Positions 1 to 7,985 of a DNA stretch of 33,880 nt are shown here, in pieces (positions within the stretch are counted from its first letter, which is position 1; each line of letters begins with the position of its first letter). Position numbers and translations under genes: made by a program. Under the pieces are notes generated by a model. The model made no database searches, was not told the DNA's origin, and worked only from the letters and a program-made list of their open reading frames with translations. The stretch is from NCBI GenBank assembly GCA_021162745.1, contig JAGGYC010000091.1, forward strand, positions 1 to 33,880, given 5' to 3'. The stretch is from Desulfuromonas sp. (GTDB lineage Bacteria; Desulfobacterota; Desulfuromonadia; Desulfuromonadales; Desulfuromonadaceae).

Positions 1-2
1 CC

Positions 3-500
3 CGAAAACACTATGCTGCATTTATTGCCGATGGTGTGGATCAAGGCAAGCGGCCAGAGTTGGTCGGGGGAGGGTTGGTGCGTAGCTTGATCGGTCAGGT
101 GGAACAGGCGGGGTGTGCCATTGATTACCGGATGGCAAGCGACGAACGAATCCTCGGTGATGGTGATTTTGTCGAATCGATCTTGAAGGAAGCCCACGAG
201 CAGCTTACGGATCGTCAGCACTATCAAACAGCAGGTTTCGGACTGGAGGAATTAACCAACCTCGTTGCCGGATTGCTGGATATTGATCCTTCCCAAATCA
301 AAGTCGCCGGAAAACAGCCGGAAAAAGTGCGGGCGCGTAGTCTGTTCTGTTATTGGGCTGTACGGGAACTTGGCTTCACAGCGACGGCACTTGCCAGAGA
401 AATGGGGATCAGTCAACCCGCAGTAAACCTGGCGGTGCGGCGGGGTGAAAAGCTGGCGGCAGAGCAGGGTTGGAGGTTGGCTGAGTTAGTAAACTTATAA
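3..500 (+). CDS. REP-associated tyrosine transposase (RAYT), C-terminal part
   Basis: The reading frame is open to the left window edge, so only the C-terminal ~165 residues are visible; the catalytic HUH/Tyr core lies upstream of the window. Visible motifs are RPELVGGGLVRS and ILGDGDFVESIL, which I recognise from Geobacter-type IS200-like RAYT proteins. The last ~50 residues (KVRARSLFCYWAVREL, then GISQPAVNLAVRRGEKL) form a helix-turn-helix resembling DnaA domain IV, which is often attached to these proteins. RAYTs are thought to process or spread REP-type palindromes and are usually single-copy domesticated genes. Tandem motifs directly after the stop codon could be its cognate repeat. Family assignment is good; the function is inferred. 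Confidence 0.8.
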   Translation, partial: RKHYAAFIADGVDQGKRPELVGGGLVRSLIGQVEQAGCAIDYRMASDERILGDGDFVESILKEAHEQLTDRQHYQTAGFGLEELTNLVAGLLDIDPSQIKVAGKQPEKVRARSLFCYWAVRELGFTATALAREMGISQPAVNLAVRRGEKLAAEQGWRLAELVNL

Positions 501-502
501 TC

Positions 503-549
503 TTATGAACGTCCCGCCGATTTTTTTTATGAACGTCCCGCCGATTTTT
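503..549 (+). repeat. Tandem 23-bp motif after the RAYT gene (2 copies)
   Basis: Two identical 23-bp copies at 503-525 and 527-549 (core ATGAACGTCCCGCCGA, then a T run) lie 3 bp after the transposase stop. Similar motifs are common after RAYT genes in Geobacter relatives (from memory). They may be transposase recognition units, but this is inference. Confidence 0.7.
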
Positions 550-714
550 CGTCAATCGTTGGATGACTTTTATTGCCAACAGCAGGAGTATTATTGCGCC
601 CAGTTGCAGGGTTATGCACGGTTTCTTAAAGTGATGGATGATGGTGTTCCGTATCGGGCGGCATTATATTTTCCTGCCTGTGATGGTTGGTGTGAGGTGG
701 AATTGGAAACATGA
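529..714 (+). CDS. Small hypothetical protein, 61 aa
   Basis: An open frame between the transposase and the methyltransferase. It could also begin at the ATG at 505, because the tandem motif encodes MNVPPIF twice. The body has a plausible protein composition (QLQGYARFLKVMDDGVPYR, then a Cys/Trp-rich end) but matches no family I recognise. There is no clear ribosome binding site before either ATG. It ends 12 bp before the next gene. It may be a degenerate transposase tail or a genuine small gene; I cannot decide from sequence alone. Confidence 0.3.
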   Translation: MNVPPIFRQSLDDFYCQQQEYYCAQLQGYARFLKVMDDGVPYRAALYFPACDGWCEVELET

Positions 715-726
715 AAGGAGAAAAGC

Positions 727-1359
727 GTGGAGGAGCAAAGCAAGGATTTCAGCGTGGTTGCGACAACTTGGGATGAAAAGCCCCGGCGGGTTCAGTTGGC
801 TGCTGCTGTGGCTGATGCCATAAAAACACATATTCCACTTACGCGGCAGATGATTGCCCTCGATTTTGGTTGCGGCACTGGTCTGGTCAGCTTCAATCTT
901 GTTGATCAGCTTGGGCAGGTGGTGGCGGTAGACAACGCTGATGGGATGCTGAAGGTGTTGCGTCAAAAAGCACAGCATATGGGAATCGAAAATATTGAAA
1001 CCTTGCCGACGACGGGTGGCTTGCCAGAACTCGATGGCCGAAGCTTTGATTTGATCTACAGTTCGATGGTGTTGCATCACGTGTGTGAGGTTGAACCGTT
1101 GATTAAATCCATGGTTGCTGCCCTTGCGCCGGGAGGCTATCTGGCTCTGGCAGACTTGGATAGCGATGACGGGCAATTTCATGACCAGCCGGTCGGGGTT
1201 GAACATTATGGCTTTGACCGGAGCGCGTTATGCCGGCAGCTACAAAAGGCGGGGCTGGTTGAGGTGGGAGCCCACACCGCTCATACCATTGTCAAACAGC
1301 GCGAAGGCAAAGAGCGGGGCTTTCCGGTCTTTCTCGTCAGTGGTCGTAAGCCGGGCTGA
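727..1359 (+). CDS. Class I SAM-dependent methyltransferase
   Basis: A 210-aa protein with a complete class I Rossmann methyltransferase core: motif I LDFGCGTG (residues 45-52), the acidic end of strand 2 in VAVDNADGML (about 67-76), and a motif-IV-like segment YSSMVLHHV followed by LAPGGYLALADLD. It should transfer a methyl group from S-adenosylmethionine, and the layout resembles the UbiE/Methyltransf_11 group. No substrate-specific domain is visible, so the target is unknown. The GTG start is chosen because AAAGGAG (715-721) lies 5 bp upstream; no ATG start fits. A strong terminator follows, so this is the last gene of its transcript. Confidence 0.85.
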   Translation: MEEQSKDFSVVATTWDEKPRRVQLAAAVADAIKTHIPLTRQMIALDFGCGTGLVSFNLVDQLGQVVAVDNADGMLKVLRQKAQHMGIENIETLPTTGGLPELDGRSFDLIYSSMVLHHVCEVEPLIKSMVAALAPGGYLALADLDSDDGQFHDQPVGVEHYGFDRSALCRQLQKAGLVEVGAHTAHTIVKQREGKERGFPVFLVSGRKPG

Positions 1360-1387
1360 GTCTTATAAATCAGGGATGATTCAGCTA

Positions 1388-1418
1388 CGCTGCCGTTTTT
1401 AAACGGCAGCGTTTTTTT
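1388..1418 (+). terminator. Rho-independent terminator after the methyltransferase gene
   Basis: A perfect stem (CGCTGCCGTTT with AAACGGCAGCG, 1388-1411) is followed by seven T. The T run overlaps the last codons of the convergent fxsA. On the minus strand no T run follows the stem, so it should act on the plus strand only. Confidence 0.9.
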
Positions 1419-1809
1419 ATCCGCGATAGATATGGATAGTGCCCTGAGCAGCCATGGTTTGCAGCCATTGACGTGCGAATTTTTTTATCCATTCACGGGT
1501 AATGGGCAGCAGCAGGCTGAAACCGATCAGGTCCGTGCAGAAACCGGGTGTCAACAAGGTTAAACCACCGGCAAGAATCATGGCACCATTGAGTAATTCC
1601 TCGGTGGGCATCTCCCCTTGGTCTAATGATGACTGAATCCTTCTAATGGTTTCACTGCCCTGAGTCCTCGCAAGATAAGCTCCGGCAATACCGGTTAAAA
1701 TAATCAGGCCAACCGTTGGCCATAAACCTATAAGTTCGCCAGCTTGCAGAAGAACATAAATTTCTACAACCGGGATGGTAATAAATAAAATAAGAAGCTT
1801 TATAAACAT
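1417..1809 (-). CDS. fxsA: FxsA family cytoplasmic membrane protein
   Basis: A 130-aa protein matching the FxsA family: an N-terminal membrane segment with PVVEIYVLLQAG, a second hydrophobic segment GLWPTVGLIILTGIAGAYLA with the usual ARTQG end, and a third around NGAMILAGGLTLLTPGFCTDLIGFSLLLP, which is the most conserved part of the family. In E. coli, FxsA is an inner-membrane protein that reduces exclusion of phage T7 by the F-plasmid PifA protein; its normal role is unclear. An AGAGGAATAA ribosome binding site precedes the ATG. It is convergent with the methyltransferase and appears to be transcribed alone. Confidence 0.9.
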   Translation of the reverse strand: MFIKLLILFITIPVVEIYVLLQAGELIGLWPTVGLIILTGIAGAYLARTQGSETIRRIQSSLDQGEMPTEELLNGAMILAGGLTLLTPGFCTDLIGFSLLLPITREWIKKFARQWLQTMAAQGTIHIYRG

Positions 1810-2169
1810 TTATTCCTCTTTGATGTGAGTGGGTTAATTTTAAGAAGACAGCAAAAATAACAAATCGTGTGTAATGACTGACTATTTTGCTGCGATAAAT
1901 GTAACTGCCTGATTATAAAGGCGAAAATAAAGTGGTTAAAAAATAGGCAAAATGATGAAAGCCGTTTTTAACGCAGGATCAGGATCATCGTCAACATCTT
2001 TATCAACAGCTTATCAACAGTTTTTGTGGGTAAAATGCTAAGTGCCTTGAAATGTGTCTATTTTCTCCGTGTCAAGGATTTTGTTTGAAAAATGGATCAA
2101 TTTTTTAGCCCTTTTTGTTGCGTTTAGATGTGATTTTAATGTGGCTGTTAAGTCCGGTTTCGTTGTGCG
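1810..2169. other. AT-rich intergenic region between fxsA and mazG
   Basis: About 360 bp with no convincing gene. It holds the fxsA upstream region and the mazG 3' end. Two TTATCAACA motifs at 2000-2008 and 2011-2019, each one base from the DnaA box TTATCCACA, lie beside two GATC sites (1978-1987). No tRNA or clear terminator was seen. Confidence 0.6.
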
Positions 2170-2856
2170 TTAGGTTTGTGGTGCTGGGTTCATGTCCTTT
2201 TGCACTCGAATTCTCAGGCAAGATTCAGCATCTATTTCGTATTCATCTGCCAACTGCGCACACTGCCATAGCACATTACCGAGGATCGATTCTACTGTCG
2301 ACCTGTTTGTTGTTTGGGATAATTGCTGCAGGTCGGATTCAATTGTGCTGGTGGATGACGTTGATTTTACACATGATGGATGATTTAGCCATTTTTGAGC
2401 ATAACTCAGAGCGGGCAAACTGCTTTGGATGTGGTGTTTTGGTTGTTGTGAAATGCCATTCTGTTGTCGCTCAGACTGTTTGATCTGCTCCCATTGGCTG
2501 TTAATCTGTTCATCGCTGAGGTGATTGTTGATAGCGAAGACATGGGGATGTCTGCGGATCAGTTTCTCTTGAATCCCTTTACTGACCTCGTTCAGGGTGA
2601 AGTTGCCCGCATCGCTGTGGAGGTCGGTGATAAAGAAGATCAGCATGAGGAGGTCGCCCAGTTCGCTGCAGACGTCTTGGTTGTTGCCGTTGTTGATGGC
2701 ATCGATCACCTCGTATGCTTCTTCAAGCAGGAACGCTTTCATACTGTCGATGGTTTGTTTTTGGTCCCATGGGCAACCTTGTGGAGAACGGAGCTTCTTG
2801 ACGAGAAGGTATAGCTCTTTCAGCGAGTTGAAGTGGATTTCAGGCGGGTTGATCAT
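2170..2856 (-). CDS. mazG: Nucleoside triphosphate pyrophosphohydrolase MazG
   Basis: A 228-aa protein that should hydrolyse (d)NTPs to the monophosphate and pyrophosphate, acting as a house-cleaning or (p)ppGpp-related enzyme. The N-terminal domain carries the family signature: LRSPQGCPWDQKQT, then the metal-binding EEAYEVIDAI helix and SELGDLLM. The C-terminal half is shorter and less conserved than in E. coli MazG (263 aa): it keeps LPALSYAQKW but lacks a clear second EExxE motif, so one active site per chain is likely. AAAAGGATAA precedes the ATG. It is divergent from the yceD-rpmF operon. Confidence 0.9.
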   Translation of the reverse strand: MINPPEIHFNSLKELYLLVKKLRSPQGCPWDQKQTIDSMKAFLLEEAYEVIDAINNGNNQDVCSELGDLLMLIFFITDLHSDAGNFTLNEVSKGIQEKLIRRHPHVFAINNHLSDEQINSQWEQIKQSERQQNGISQQPKHHIQSSLPALSYAQKWLNHPSCVKSTSSTSTIESDLQQLSQTTNRSTVESILGNVLWQCAQLADEYEIDAESCLRIRVQKDMNPAPQT

Positions 2857-2926
2857 GATGAAATTATCCTTTTAGTTTAGCTGGGTTTTGTGTCTCGCAA
2901 TCTGATGTTTGAACTGGTCACGTGAA

Positions 2927-2967
2927 CCCCTCTTTTTCCTTGACAAAAGAGGGGCAATATCTATACT
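2927..2967 (+). promoter_or_regulatory. Sigma70-type promoter of the yceD-fab operon with an inverted repeat over the -35
   Basis: TTGACA (2940-2945) and TATACT (2962-2967) are separated by 16 bp, close to consensus. A perfect 10-bp inverted repeat, CCCCTCTTTT (2927-2936) and AAAAGAGGGG (2945-2954), brackets the -35 box and could be an operator. The promoter is well supported by sequence; the operator is inference. Confidence 0.75.
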
Positions 2968-2997
2968 GACCGCTTTCTTTAAAAAGGTACATTGAAC

Positions 2998-3543
2998 ATG
3001 GAATTACGTGTTGCTGAAATAAAAGAACAGAGTGCTGAGCTGCAGATTGAAGAGTCGGCGGAAAGCTTTCCTATTCTGGCACAATTGGCCAAGGAAGAGG
3101 GTTACGTTTTTCTTGGTCCGGTTTGTGTGTCATTATCTGCCGACGTTGTCGGTGGCATCGTTGAATTGTCAGGTCAACTCAGTGTTGAGGTTGAGATCCC
3201 TTGTGGGCGTTGCCTTGCTCCAAGTTTATATACCCTTGAAACCTCTTTTTCTCATTCTTATGTCGATGCGCTTCCTCAGGTCAGCGGTGAGGATGGCGAA
3301 GAACTTGAGTTGAGTGCAGAGGAGATGGGTCTTGAGTTGATCGATGGTGAAACGATCGATTTGACCGAGGAGATCCAACAGCAGGTTGTGTTGCTGGTGC
3401 CCGCACATCCCCTCTGTTCCGAGGGTTGCAAGGGGTTGTGTTTTGAGTGTGGTGTCGATCTCAATCATGAAAAGTGTCAATGTGCAGATAAGAAGGTCGG
3501 TATGCACTTTGCCGGCTTGAAAGATTTAAAGGTTGAAAAGTAA
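2998..3543 (+). CDS. yceD: DUF177 / YceD family protein (23S rRNA accumulation factor)
   Basis: A 181-aa acidic protein of the YceD (DUF177) family, which is linked to 23S rRNA accumulation and almost always encoded just upstream of rpmF, as here. The signature lies in the C-terminal half: a Cys pair after CGRCLAP, then a Cys cluster CSEGCKGLCFECGVDLN followed by KCQC, likely a metal site. The ATG at 2998 is preferred over the in-frame TTG at 2992 because the AAGG at 2984-2987 is 10 bp from the ATG but only 4 bp from the TTG. It is the first gene of the operon behind the 2940-2967 promoter. Confidence 0.88.
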   Translation: MELRVAEIKEQSAELQIEESAESFPILAQLAKEEGYVFLGPVCVSLSADVVGGIVELSGQLSVEVEIPCGRCLAPSLYTLETSFSHSYVDALPQVSGEDGEELELSAEEMGLELIDGETIDLTEEIQQQVVLLVPAHPLCSEGCKGLCFECGVDLNHEKCQCADKKVGMHFAGLKDLKVEK

Positions 3544-3571
3544 CCAGTAATCGGTTTACTTTTGGTCGGTT

Positions 3572-3591
3572 GTCAACGGTGAACCGTTGAC
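3572..3591 (+). promoter_or_regulatory. Hairpin in the yceD-rpmF spacer
   Basis: A perfect 8-bp inverted repeat, GTCAACGG with CCGTTGAC around a TGAA loop, with no T run after it. It lies in the leader just upstream of rpmF and could be an mRNA processing or translational control site. Its function is not shown by sequence. Confidence 0.5.
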
Positions 3592-3639
3592 TGTTAATAG
3601 ACAGAATAGAATAGTTACAGAGCAAAGGAGATTCAGCTC

Positions 3640-3819
3640 ATGGCAGTACCTAAGAAGAAAACCTCGAAATCAAGACGTGATATGCGTCGTTCTCATGATG
3701 CCCTTATCGCTCCAGGCATGTCTGTATGTCCTCAATGCGATGAACCTAAGCAATCACACCGCGCTTGCGGTAGCTGTGGTTTCTACAAGGACCGCAATGT
3801 TCTCGGTTCAGAGGACTAA
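3640..3819 (+). CDS. rpmF: 50S ribosomal protein L32
   Basis: A 59-aa basic protein, the usual length for L32. It begins [20 protein letters not shown], the typical N-terminus, and carries the zinc-binding pairs CPQC and CGSC. AAAGGAG (3624-3630) lies 9 bp before the ATG. It is a structural component of the large ribosomal subunit. It lies between yceD and plsX, an arrangement that ties ribosome synthesis to fatty-acid synthesis in many bacteria, and plsX starts 12 bp after its stop. A larger open frame overlapping it in another phase is a shadow. Confidence 0.97.
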   Translation: MAVPKKKTSKSRRDMRRSHDALIAPGMSVCPQCDEPKQSHRACGSCGFYKDRNVLGSED

Positions 3820-3831
3820 AGGATTCATTCG

Positions 3832-4872
3832 ATGAAATCAATCGTGATTGCGGTTGACGCTATGGGTGGCGACAATGCTCCTGCCGTTGAGGTTGCGGGT
3901 GCTGTCGCTGCTTCTCGTAGATGGGGCATGGCGATCGTTCTTGTCGGTGATACGGAACGTATTCAACAAGAGTTGACGAATCACGATGTGGAAAATCTGG
4001 ATATCCGTATTCACCATGCCTCCGAGGTTGTCACGATGGATGACTCTGCTTCGGATGCGGTGAGGAAGAAAAAAGATTCGTCCATCCGTGTCGCTTATGA
4101 ATTAGTGAAACGTGGCGAAGCTCATGCTGTTGTCAGCGCTGGAAATTCCGGTGCGACCATGGCTGTCGGGATGTTTCTCTGTAAACGGATTGCCGGCATT
4201 GAACGTCCAGCTATTGCAACGATTGTCCCGAACCTGAAGGGGCAAACGCTTGTTCTTGATGTCGGAGGCAATGTCGATTGCAAACCCCTGCATCTCGAGC
4301 ATTTTGCCATTATGGGTGATGTTTATGCTCGTCATCTGATGGCGAAAGAAACACCCAAAATTGGTTTGCTGTCTAATGGTACAGAGGAAAAAAAAGGCAA
4401 TGAACTCACCCGGGAAACCCATCAACTGCTTAAACCGCTGGACCTGAACTACATCGGTTACGTTGAAGGGCGTGATATCTATAGTGGTACCGTCGATGTT
4501 GTTGTGTGTGATGGATTTGTCGGTAATGTCGTTCTTAAGGTGTCTGAAGGTCTTGCCGATTCTATCGGTAAAATGTTGCGTGTTGAGTTGAAATCACGCT
4601 TTATGGCGCGATTGGGTTATTTGTTGGCGCGTCCGGCATTTCAGGCATTTAAGAAAAAAGTTGATTATGCAGAATATGGTGGTGCGCCCCTGTTGGGGAT
4701 TCGCGCTACCAGTATTATCTGTCATGGCGGTTCTAATGTTAAAGCAGTGACCAATGCAATTGGTCAAGCTGCCGATAGCGTGGATAAAGCGGTGAACGAT
4801 AAACTGGTAGAGCAGTTGCATTGCTTAAATGATCAGGCAGAGAGCGTTGTCGCTGTCGCTGGTACTGTATAA
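3832..4872 (+). CDS. plsX: Phosphate acyltransferase PlsX
   Basis: A 346-aa enzyme converting acyl-ACP and phosphate to acyl-phosphate, the donor used by PlsY for lysophosphatidic acid. Family motifs are [10 protein letters not shown] at the N-terminus, [36 protein letters not shown], and the C-terminal YGGAPLLGI with HGGSN. It is a peripheral cytoplasmic-membrane enzyme by family knowledge. It sits in the conserved rpmF-plsX-fabH order, with fabH starting 26 bp downstream. The length and all core motifs look normal. Confidence 0.97.
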   Translation: MKSIVIAVDAMGGDNAPAVEVAGAVAASRRWGMAIVLVGDTERIQQELTNHDVENLDIRIHHASEVVTMDDSASDAVRKKKDSSIRVAYELVKRGEAHAVVSAGNSGATMAVGMFLCKRIAGIERPAIATIVPNLKGQTLVLDVGGNVDCKPLHLEHFAIMGDVYARHLMAKETPKIGLLSNGTEEKKGNELTRETHQLLKPLDLNYIGYVEGRDIYSGTVDVVVCDGFVGNVVLKVSEGLADSIGKMLRVELKSRFMARLGYLLARPAFQAFKKKVDYAEYGGAPLLGIRATSIICHGGSNVKAVTNAIGQAADSVDKAVNDKLVEQLHCLNDQAESVVAVAGTV

Positions 4873-4898
4873 TTTAAGGCTCTTATGGGGGGAATGCA

Positions 4899-5879
4899 GT
4901 GAAAAAAGCACGGATAATCGGAACCGGGTCGTATTTGCCGGAGAAAATTTTAACCAACTTCGATTTGGAGAAGATGGTTGATACGACGAACGAGTGGGTC
5001 ACTGCCCGCACTGGTATCACAGAACGACGGATCGCTGCAGACGATGAAATGACATCTGATCTGGCTGTCAAGGCATCGGAACGCGCCATGGAGATGGCTG
5101 GTATCACCGCTGACGAGATCGACCTTATTGTTGTCGGTACGATAACAGGTGATTTTCCCTGGCCGGCAACGGCCTGTATTGTTCAGGATAAACTCGGTGC
5201 AAAAAAAGCGGCAGCTTGGGATGTGTCGGCAGCATGTAGCGGTTTTGTTTATGCACTGGCTTCTGCGACTCAATACCTTGAAACCGGTCGTGCTAAAAAA
5301 GCTCTCGTTATCGGTGCCGAAATACTCAGTCGCGTTATCGACTGGGAAGATCGTAATACCTGTATCCTGTTTGGTGATGGTGCCGGTGCGGTTGTGTTGG
5401 AAGCTCAAGACGGTGAAAATGGTGTCCTTTCTACCCATATTCATTCTGATGGCTCCCATTGGCAACTTCTCTATCAGCCAGGTTTTGGCTCACGTCACCC
5501 TGCCAGTGTTGCCGGTATTGAAGAGCGTCTTCCGTTTCTGCATATGGCTGGTAATGAAGTCTTTAAGGTCGCAGTACGTTCCCTCTACGATGTTGCTAAT
5601 GAGGCTTTGAACGCCAACGATATGACGGTCGATGATCTACATCTGCTGTTTCCTCACCAAGCAAATCGTCGAATTCTCGATGCTGTTAACAAACGACTCG
5701 GTTTGCGTGATGGACAAATGTATGTAAATGTCGGTTTGTGCGGTAATACGTCGGGTGCATCAATTCCGCTTGCCCTGGATGAGGCCAACCGTAAAGGGTT
5801 GATCAGTGAGGGTGATGTCGTCATGCTTGATGCTTTTGGCGGTGGATTTACCTGGGGTTCGGTACTGTTGCGCTGGTAG
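4899..5879 (+). CDS. fabH: 3-oxoacyl-ACP synthase III
   Basis: A 326-aa KAS III that condenses acetyl-CoA (or another acyl-CoA primer) with malonyl-ACP to start fatty-acid synthesis. The catalytic triad is visible: Cys113 in AACSGF, His253 in FPHQANRRI and Asn283 in GNTSGAS. The N-terminus contains the typical TTNEWVTARTGI(TER)R segment. The GTG start follows a GGGGGGAA ribosome binding site. It is in the middle of the fab operon. Confidence 0.97.
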   Translation: MKKARIIGTGSYLPEKILTNFDLEKMVDTTNEWVTARTGITERRIAADDEMTSDLAVKASERAMEMAGITADEIDLIVVGTITGDFPWPATACIVQDKLGAKKAAAWDVSAACSGFVYALASATQYLETGRAKKALVIGAEILSRVIDWEDRNTCILFGDGAGAVVLEAQDGENGVLSTHIHSDGSHWQLLYQPGFGSRHPASVAGIEERLPFLHMAGNEVFKVAVRSLYDVANEALNANDMTVDDLHLLFPHQANRRILDAVNKRLGLRDGQMYVNVGLCGNTSGASIPLALDEANRKGLISEGDVVMLDAFGGGFTWGSVLLRW

Positions 5880-5910
5880 GTAAGTGCTTCTTCGTAGCAA
5901 AGGGTCCTTT

Positions 5911-6825
5911 ATGTTAGCATTTATATTTCCCGGTCAGGGTGCTCAGCGTGCCGGTATGGGGAAAGAACTAAGTGAGAATTTCGCTGTTGCGCGAGAAGTC
6001 TTTGAGGAAGCGAATGATGCCCTCGGCTTTGATGTTGCGAAAATGTGTTTTGAGGGTCCTGAAGAGGACTTGAAACTGACAGCGAACACCCAGCCGGCCA
6101 TCTTGACCATGAGCATTGCCGCGTTACGGGTGTTGCAGCAGGAGACGGGTCTGGCCGCTGATTATGTCGCCGGACATTCTCTTGGTGAATATTCTGCGCT
6201 GGTCGCCTCTGGTGCGCTGGATTTTGCGGATGCGGTGCGTGTGGTTCGGCAGCGTGGTACCTTTATGCAGCAAGCTGTGCCCGTTGGTGAAGGAGCAATG
6301 GCTGCAGTGTTGGGTATCGAATCCGATAAGCTTGAAGCGATCTGTGTTGAGGCGGCTCAAGGTGAGGTTGTTTCAACGGCTAATTATAACAGCCCGGGAC
6401 AGATCGTCATCGCTGGAAATACTGCTGCTGTTGAGCGTGCCATTGATTTGGCCAAGCAAAACGGGGCTAAAAAGGCGATGTCGCTGCCGGTAAGTGCGCC
6501 GTTCCATTGTGCTCTGATGCAACCCGCTGGTGAGCAGTTGAAGACTGTTCTTGATCTCGTCGACGTATCTGAGCTTGCCATTCCGGTGGTTACTAATGTT
6601 GAAGCCTCGGCTAATACCGACAGTGGTCGGGTCAAGGAACTTCTGGTAAGTCAGGTAAGTGCGCCGGTTTGTTGGGATAGCTCTGTTCGTTATATGATCG
6701 ATCATGGCGTTGAACGTTTTATAGAGATCGGCCCAGGTAAGGTTCTCTGTGGCCTCAGTCGCCGTATTGAACGCCGTATGCCGGTTGCCAATATCGAAAA
6801 CATCGCCTCATTGAAGGCACTTTAG
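5911..6825 (+). CDS. fabD: Malonyl-CoA:ACP transacylase
   Basis: A 304-aa enzyme that loads malonate onto ACP. FPGQGAQ begins the protein, the nucleophile Ser90 lies in GHSLGE and the catalytic His199 in APFHCALM. The ATG at 5911 is chosen over an in-frame GTG at 5884: AAAGGG lies 6-7 bp upstream and homologues begin right at the FPGQG strand. It lies 31 bp after fabH and 39 bp before fabG. Confidence 0.96.
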   Translation: MLAFIFPGQGAQRAGMGKELSENFAVAREVFEEANDALGFDVAKMCFEGPEEDLKLTANTQPAILTMSIAALRVLQQETGLAADYVAGHSLGEYSALVASGALDFADAVRVVRQRGTFMQQAVPVGEGAMAAVLGIESDKLEAICVEAAQGEVVSTANYNSPGQIVIAGNTAAVERAIDLAKQNGAKKAMSLPVSAPFHCALMQPAGEQLKTVLDLVDVSELAIPVVTNVEASANTDSGRVKELLVSQVSAPVCWDSSVRYMIDHGVERFIEIGPGKVLCGLSRRIERRMPVANIENIASLKAL

Positions 6826-6864
6826 ACTAGGGCGTGGATTGATGCTCAAAGAGGAGACGATCAA

Positions 6865-7602
6865 ATGGTTGAAAATAAAGTTGCATTAGTCACTGGCGCA
6901 TCACGGGGAATCGGTCGCAGTATTTCATTGGCGTTGGCTGCCCATGGAGCGAAAATTGTCGCTGTCGATATTGATCTTGAGGCAACGAAAGCTTTTGTTG
7001 AAGAACTCAAGTCCGGCGGGACTGAAGCTGTAGCTGTTCAGGGCAATGTAACGGTGTCTGCGGATGTTGAAAAAATGTTCAAGGTGGCAAAAGAAACCTT
7101 TGATCGTATTGATATTCTGGTCAATAATGCCGGAATTACCCGTGATGCACTGCTGTTGCGGATGAAAGACGATGATTGGGATGCCGTCCTTGATGTCAAC
7201 CTTAAGGGAGCTTTCCTGTGTACGCGCGCCGCAGCCAAATTGATGAGCAAACAGCGTTATGGTCGCATCATCAATATTGCCTCTATTGTTGGGCAGATGG
7301 GGAATCCCGGACAGGCAAATTACTGCGCCAGTAAGGGCGGTTTGATTGCAATGACAAAATCCAATGCCCGTGAATTGGCAAAGCGTAATGTGACGGTGAA
7401 TGCAGTGGCCCCTGGATTTATTGCCACTGATATGACCGATGCGCTTTCGGATAAGGTTCGCGAGGAGCTGGCCGCGCAGATTCCGATGGGAACACTGGGG
7501 TCGGCGGATGATATCGCCAATTCGGTGCTTTTCCTGGCGTCTGATAACTCCGGTTATATTACCGGACAGGTGATCGGTGTTAATGGCGGGATGTATATGT
7601 AA
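6865..7602 (+). CDS. fabG: 3-oxoacyl-ACP reductase
   Basis: A 245-aa short-chain dehydrogenase catalysing the NADPH-dependent reduction of 3-oxoacyl-ACP in each elongation cycle. The cofactor motif TGASRGIG is at residues 10-17, NNAG at 87-90, and the catalytic Ser140, Tyr153 and Lys157 are in NIAS and YCASK. The C-terminus ends in TGQVIGVNGGMYM, typical for FabG. A GAGGAG site precedes the ATG. It lies between fabD and acpP as in most bacteria. Confidence 0.97.
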   Translation: MVENKVALVTGASRGIGRSISLALAAHGAKIVAVDIDLEATKAFVEELKSGGTEAVAVQGNVTVSADVEKMFKVAKETFDRIDILVNNAGITRDALLLRMKDDDWDAVLDVNLKGAFLCTRAAAKLMSKQRYGRIINIASIVGQMGNPGQANYCASKGGLIAMTKSNARELAKRNVTVNAVAPGFIATDMTDALSDKVREELAAQIPMGTLGSADDIANSVLFLASDNSGYITGQVIGVNGGMYM

Positions 7603-7691
7603 TTGGTTTTGGCTGGCTTATCCGTGGAGGATTGTGCCGGCATTGAACACATCAGCTTAGGCTGTTATCACAACATTATGGAGGTTTAGAC

Positions 7692-7925
7692 ATGGCTTCA
7701 ACTGAAGAACGCGTAAAAAAAATTGTTGCTGAGCAACTGGGTGTAGAAGAAGAGCAAGTAACCCCTGAAGCGTCCTTTATGGATGATCTGGGCGCGGACT
7801 CTCTCGACACTGTTGAGTTGGTTATGGCTCTTGAAGAAGAGTTCGATATTGAGATCTCTGACGAAGATGCTGAAAAAATTCAAACTGTTAAGGATGCTAC
7901 TTCCTACGTAAGCGGCAATGCTTAA
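7692..7925 (+). CDS. acpP: Acyl carrier protein
   Basis: A 77-aa very acidic protein, the normal ACP length. Ser37 in [10 protein letters not shown] is the phosphopantetheine attachment site. It carries the growing acyl chain for FabH, FabD, FabG and FabF, which are encoded around it. GGAGG lies 7 bp before the ATG. The 3' side is followed by a 14-bp perfect hairpin without a T run, which may stabilise or trim this normally abundant mRNA (inference). Confidence 0.98.
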   Translation: MASTEERVKKIVAEQLGVEEEQVTPEASFMDDLGADSLDTVELVMALEEEFDIEISDEDAEKIQTVKDATSYVSGNA

Positions 7926-7937
7926 ACAGTGAATTTT

Positions 7938-7979
7938 TAGTAAGGGGAGGCTCAGCACAAGCTGGGCCTCCCCTTACTA
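7938..7979 (+). promoter_or_regulatory. Long hairpin after acpP (no T run)
   Basis: TAGTAAGGGGAGGC (7938-7951) pairs perfectly with GCCTCCCCTTACTA (7966-7979), and the loop contains a further CAGC/GCTG pair. The stem is very stable but CTATCTTC rather than a T run follows, so classical termination looks weak. It could be an mRNA stabiliser or processing site that sets acpP above fabF expression. Confidence 0.65.
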
Positions 7980-7985
7980 TCTTCG

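Noticed and set aside
1990-2020. Replication origin
   Set aside because: Only two imperfect DnaA boxes, no AT-rich unwinding repeats, and no dnaA/dnaN/gidA genes nearby.
3587-3835. 82-aa frame over rpmF
   Set aside because: It is out of phase with the clear L32 gene at 3640-3819.
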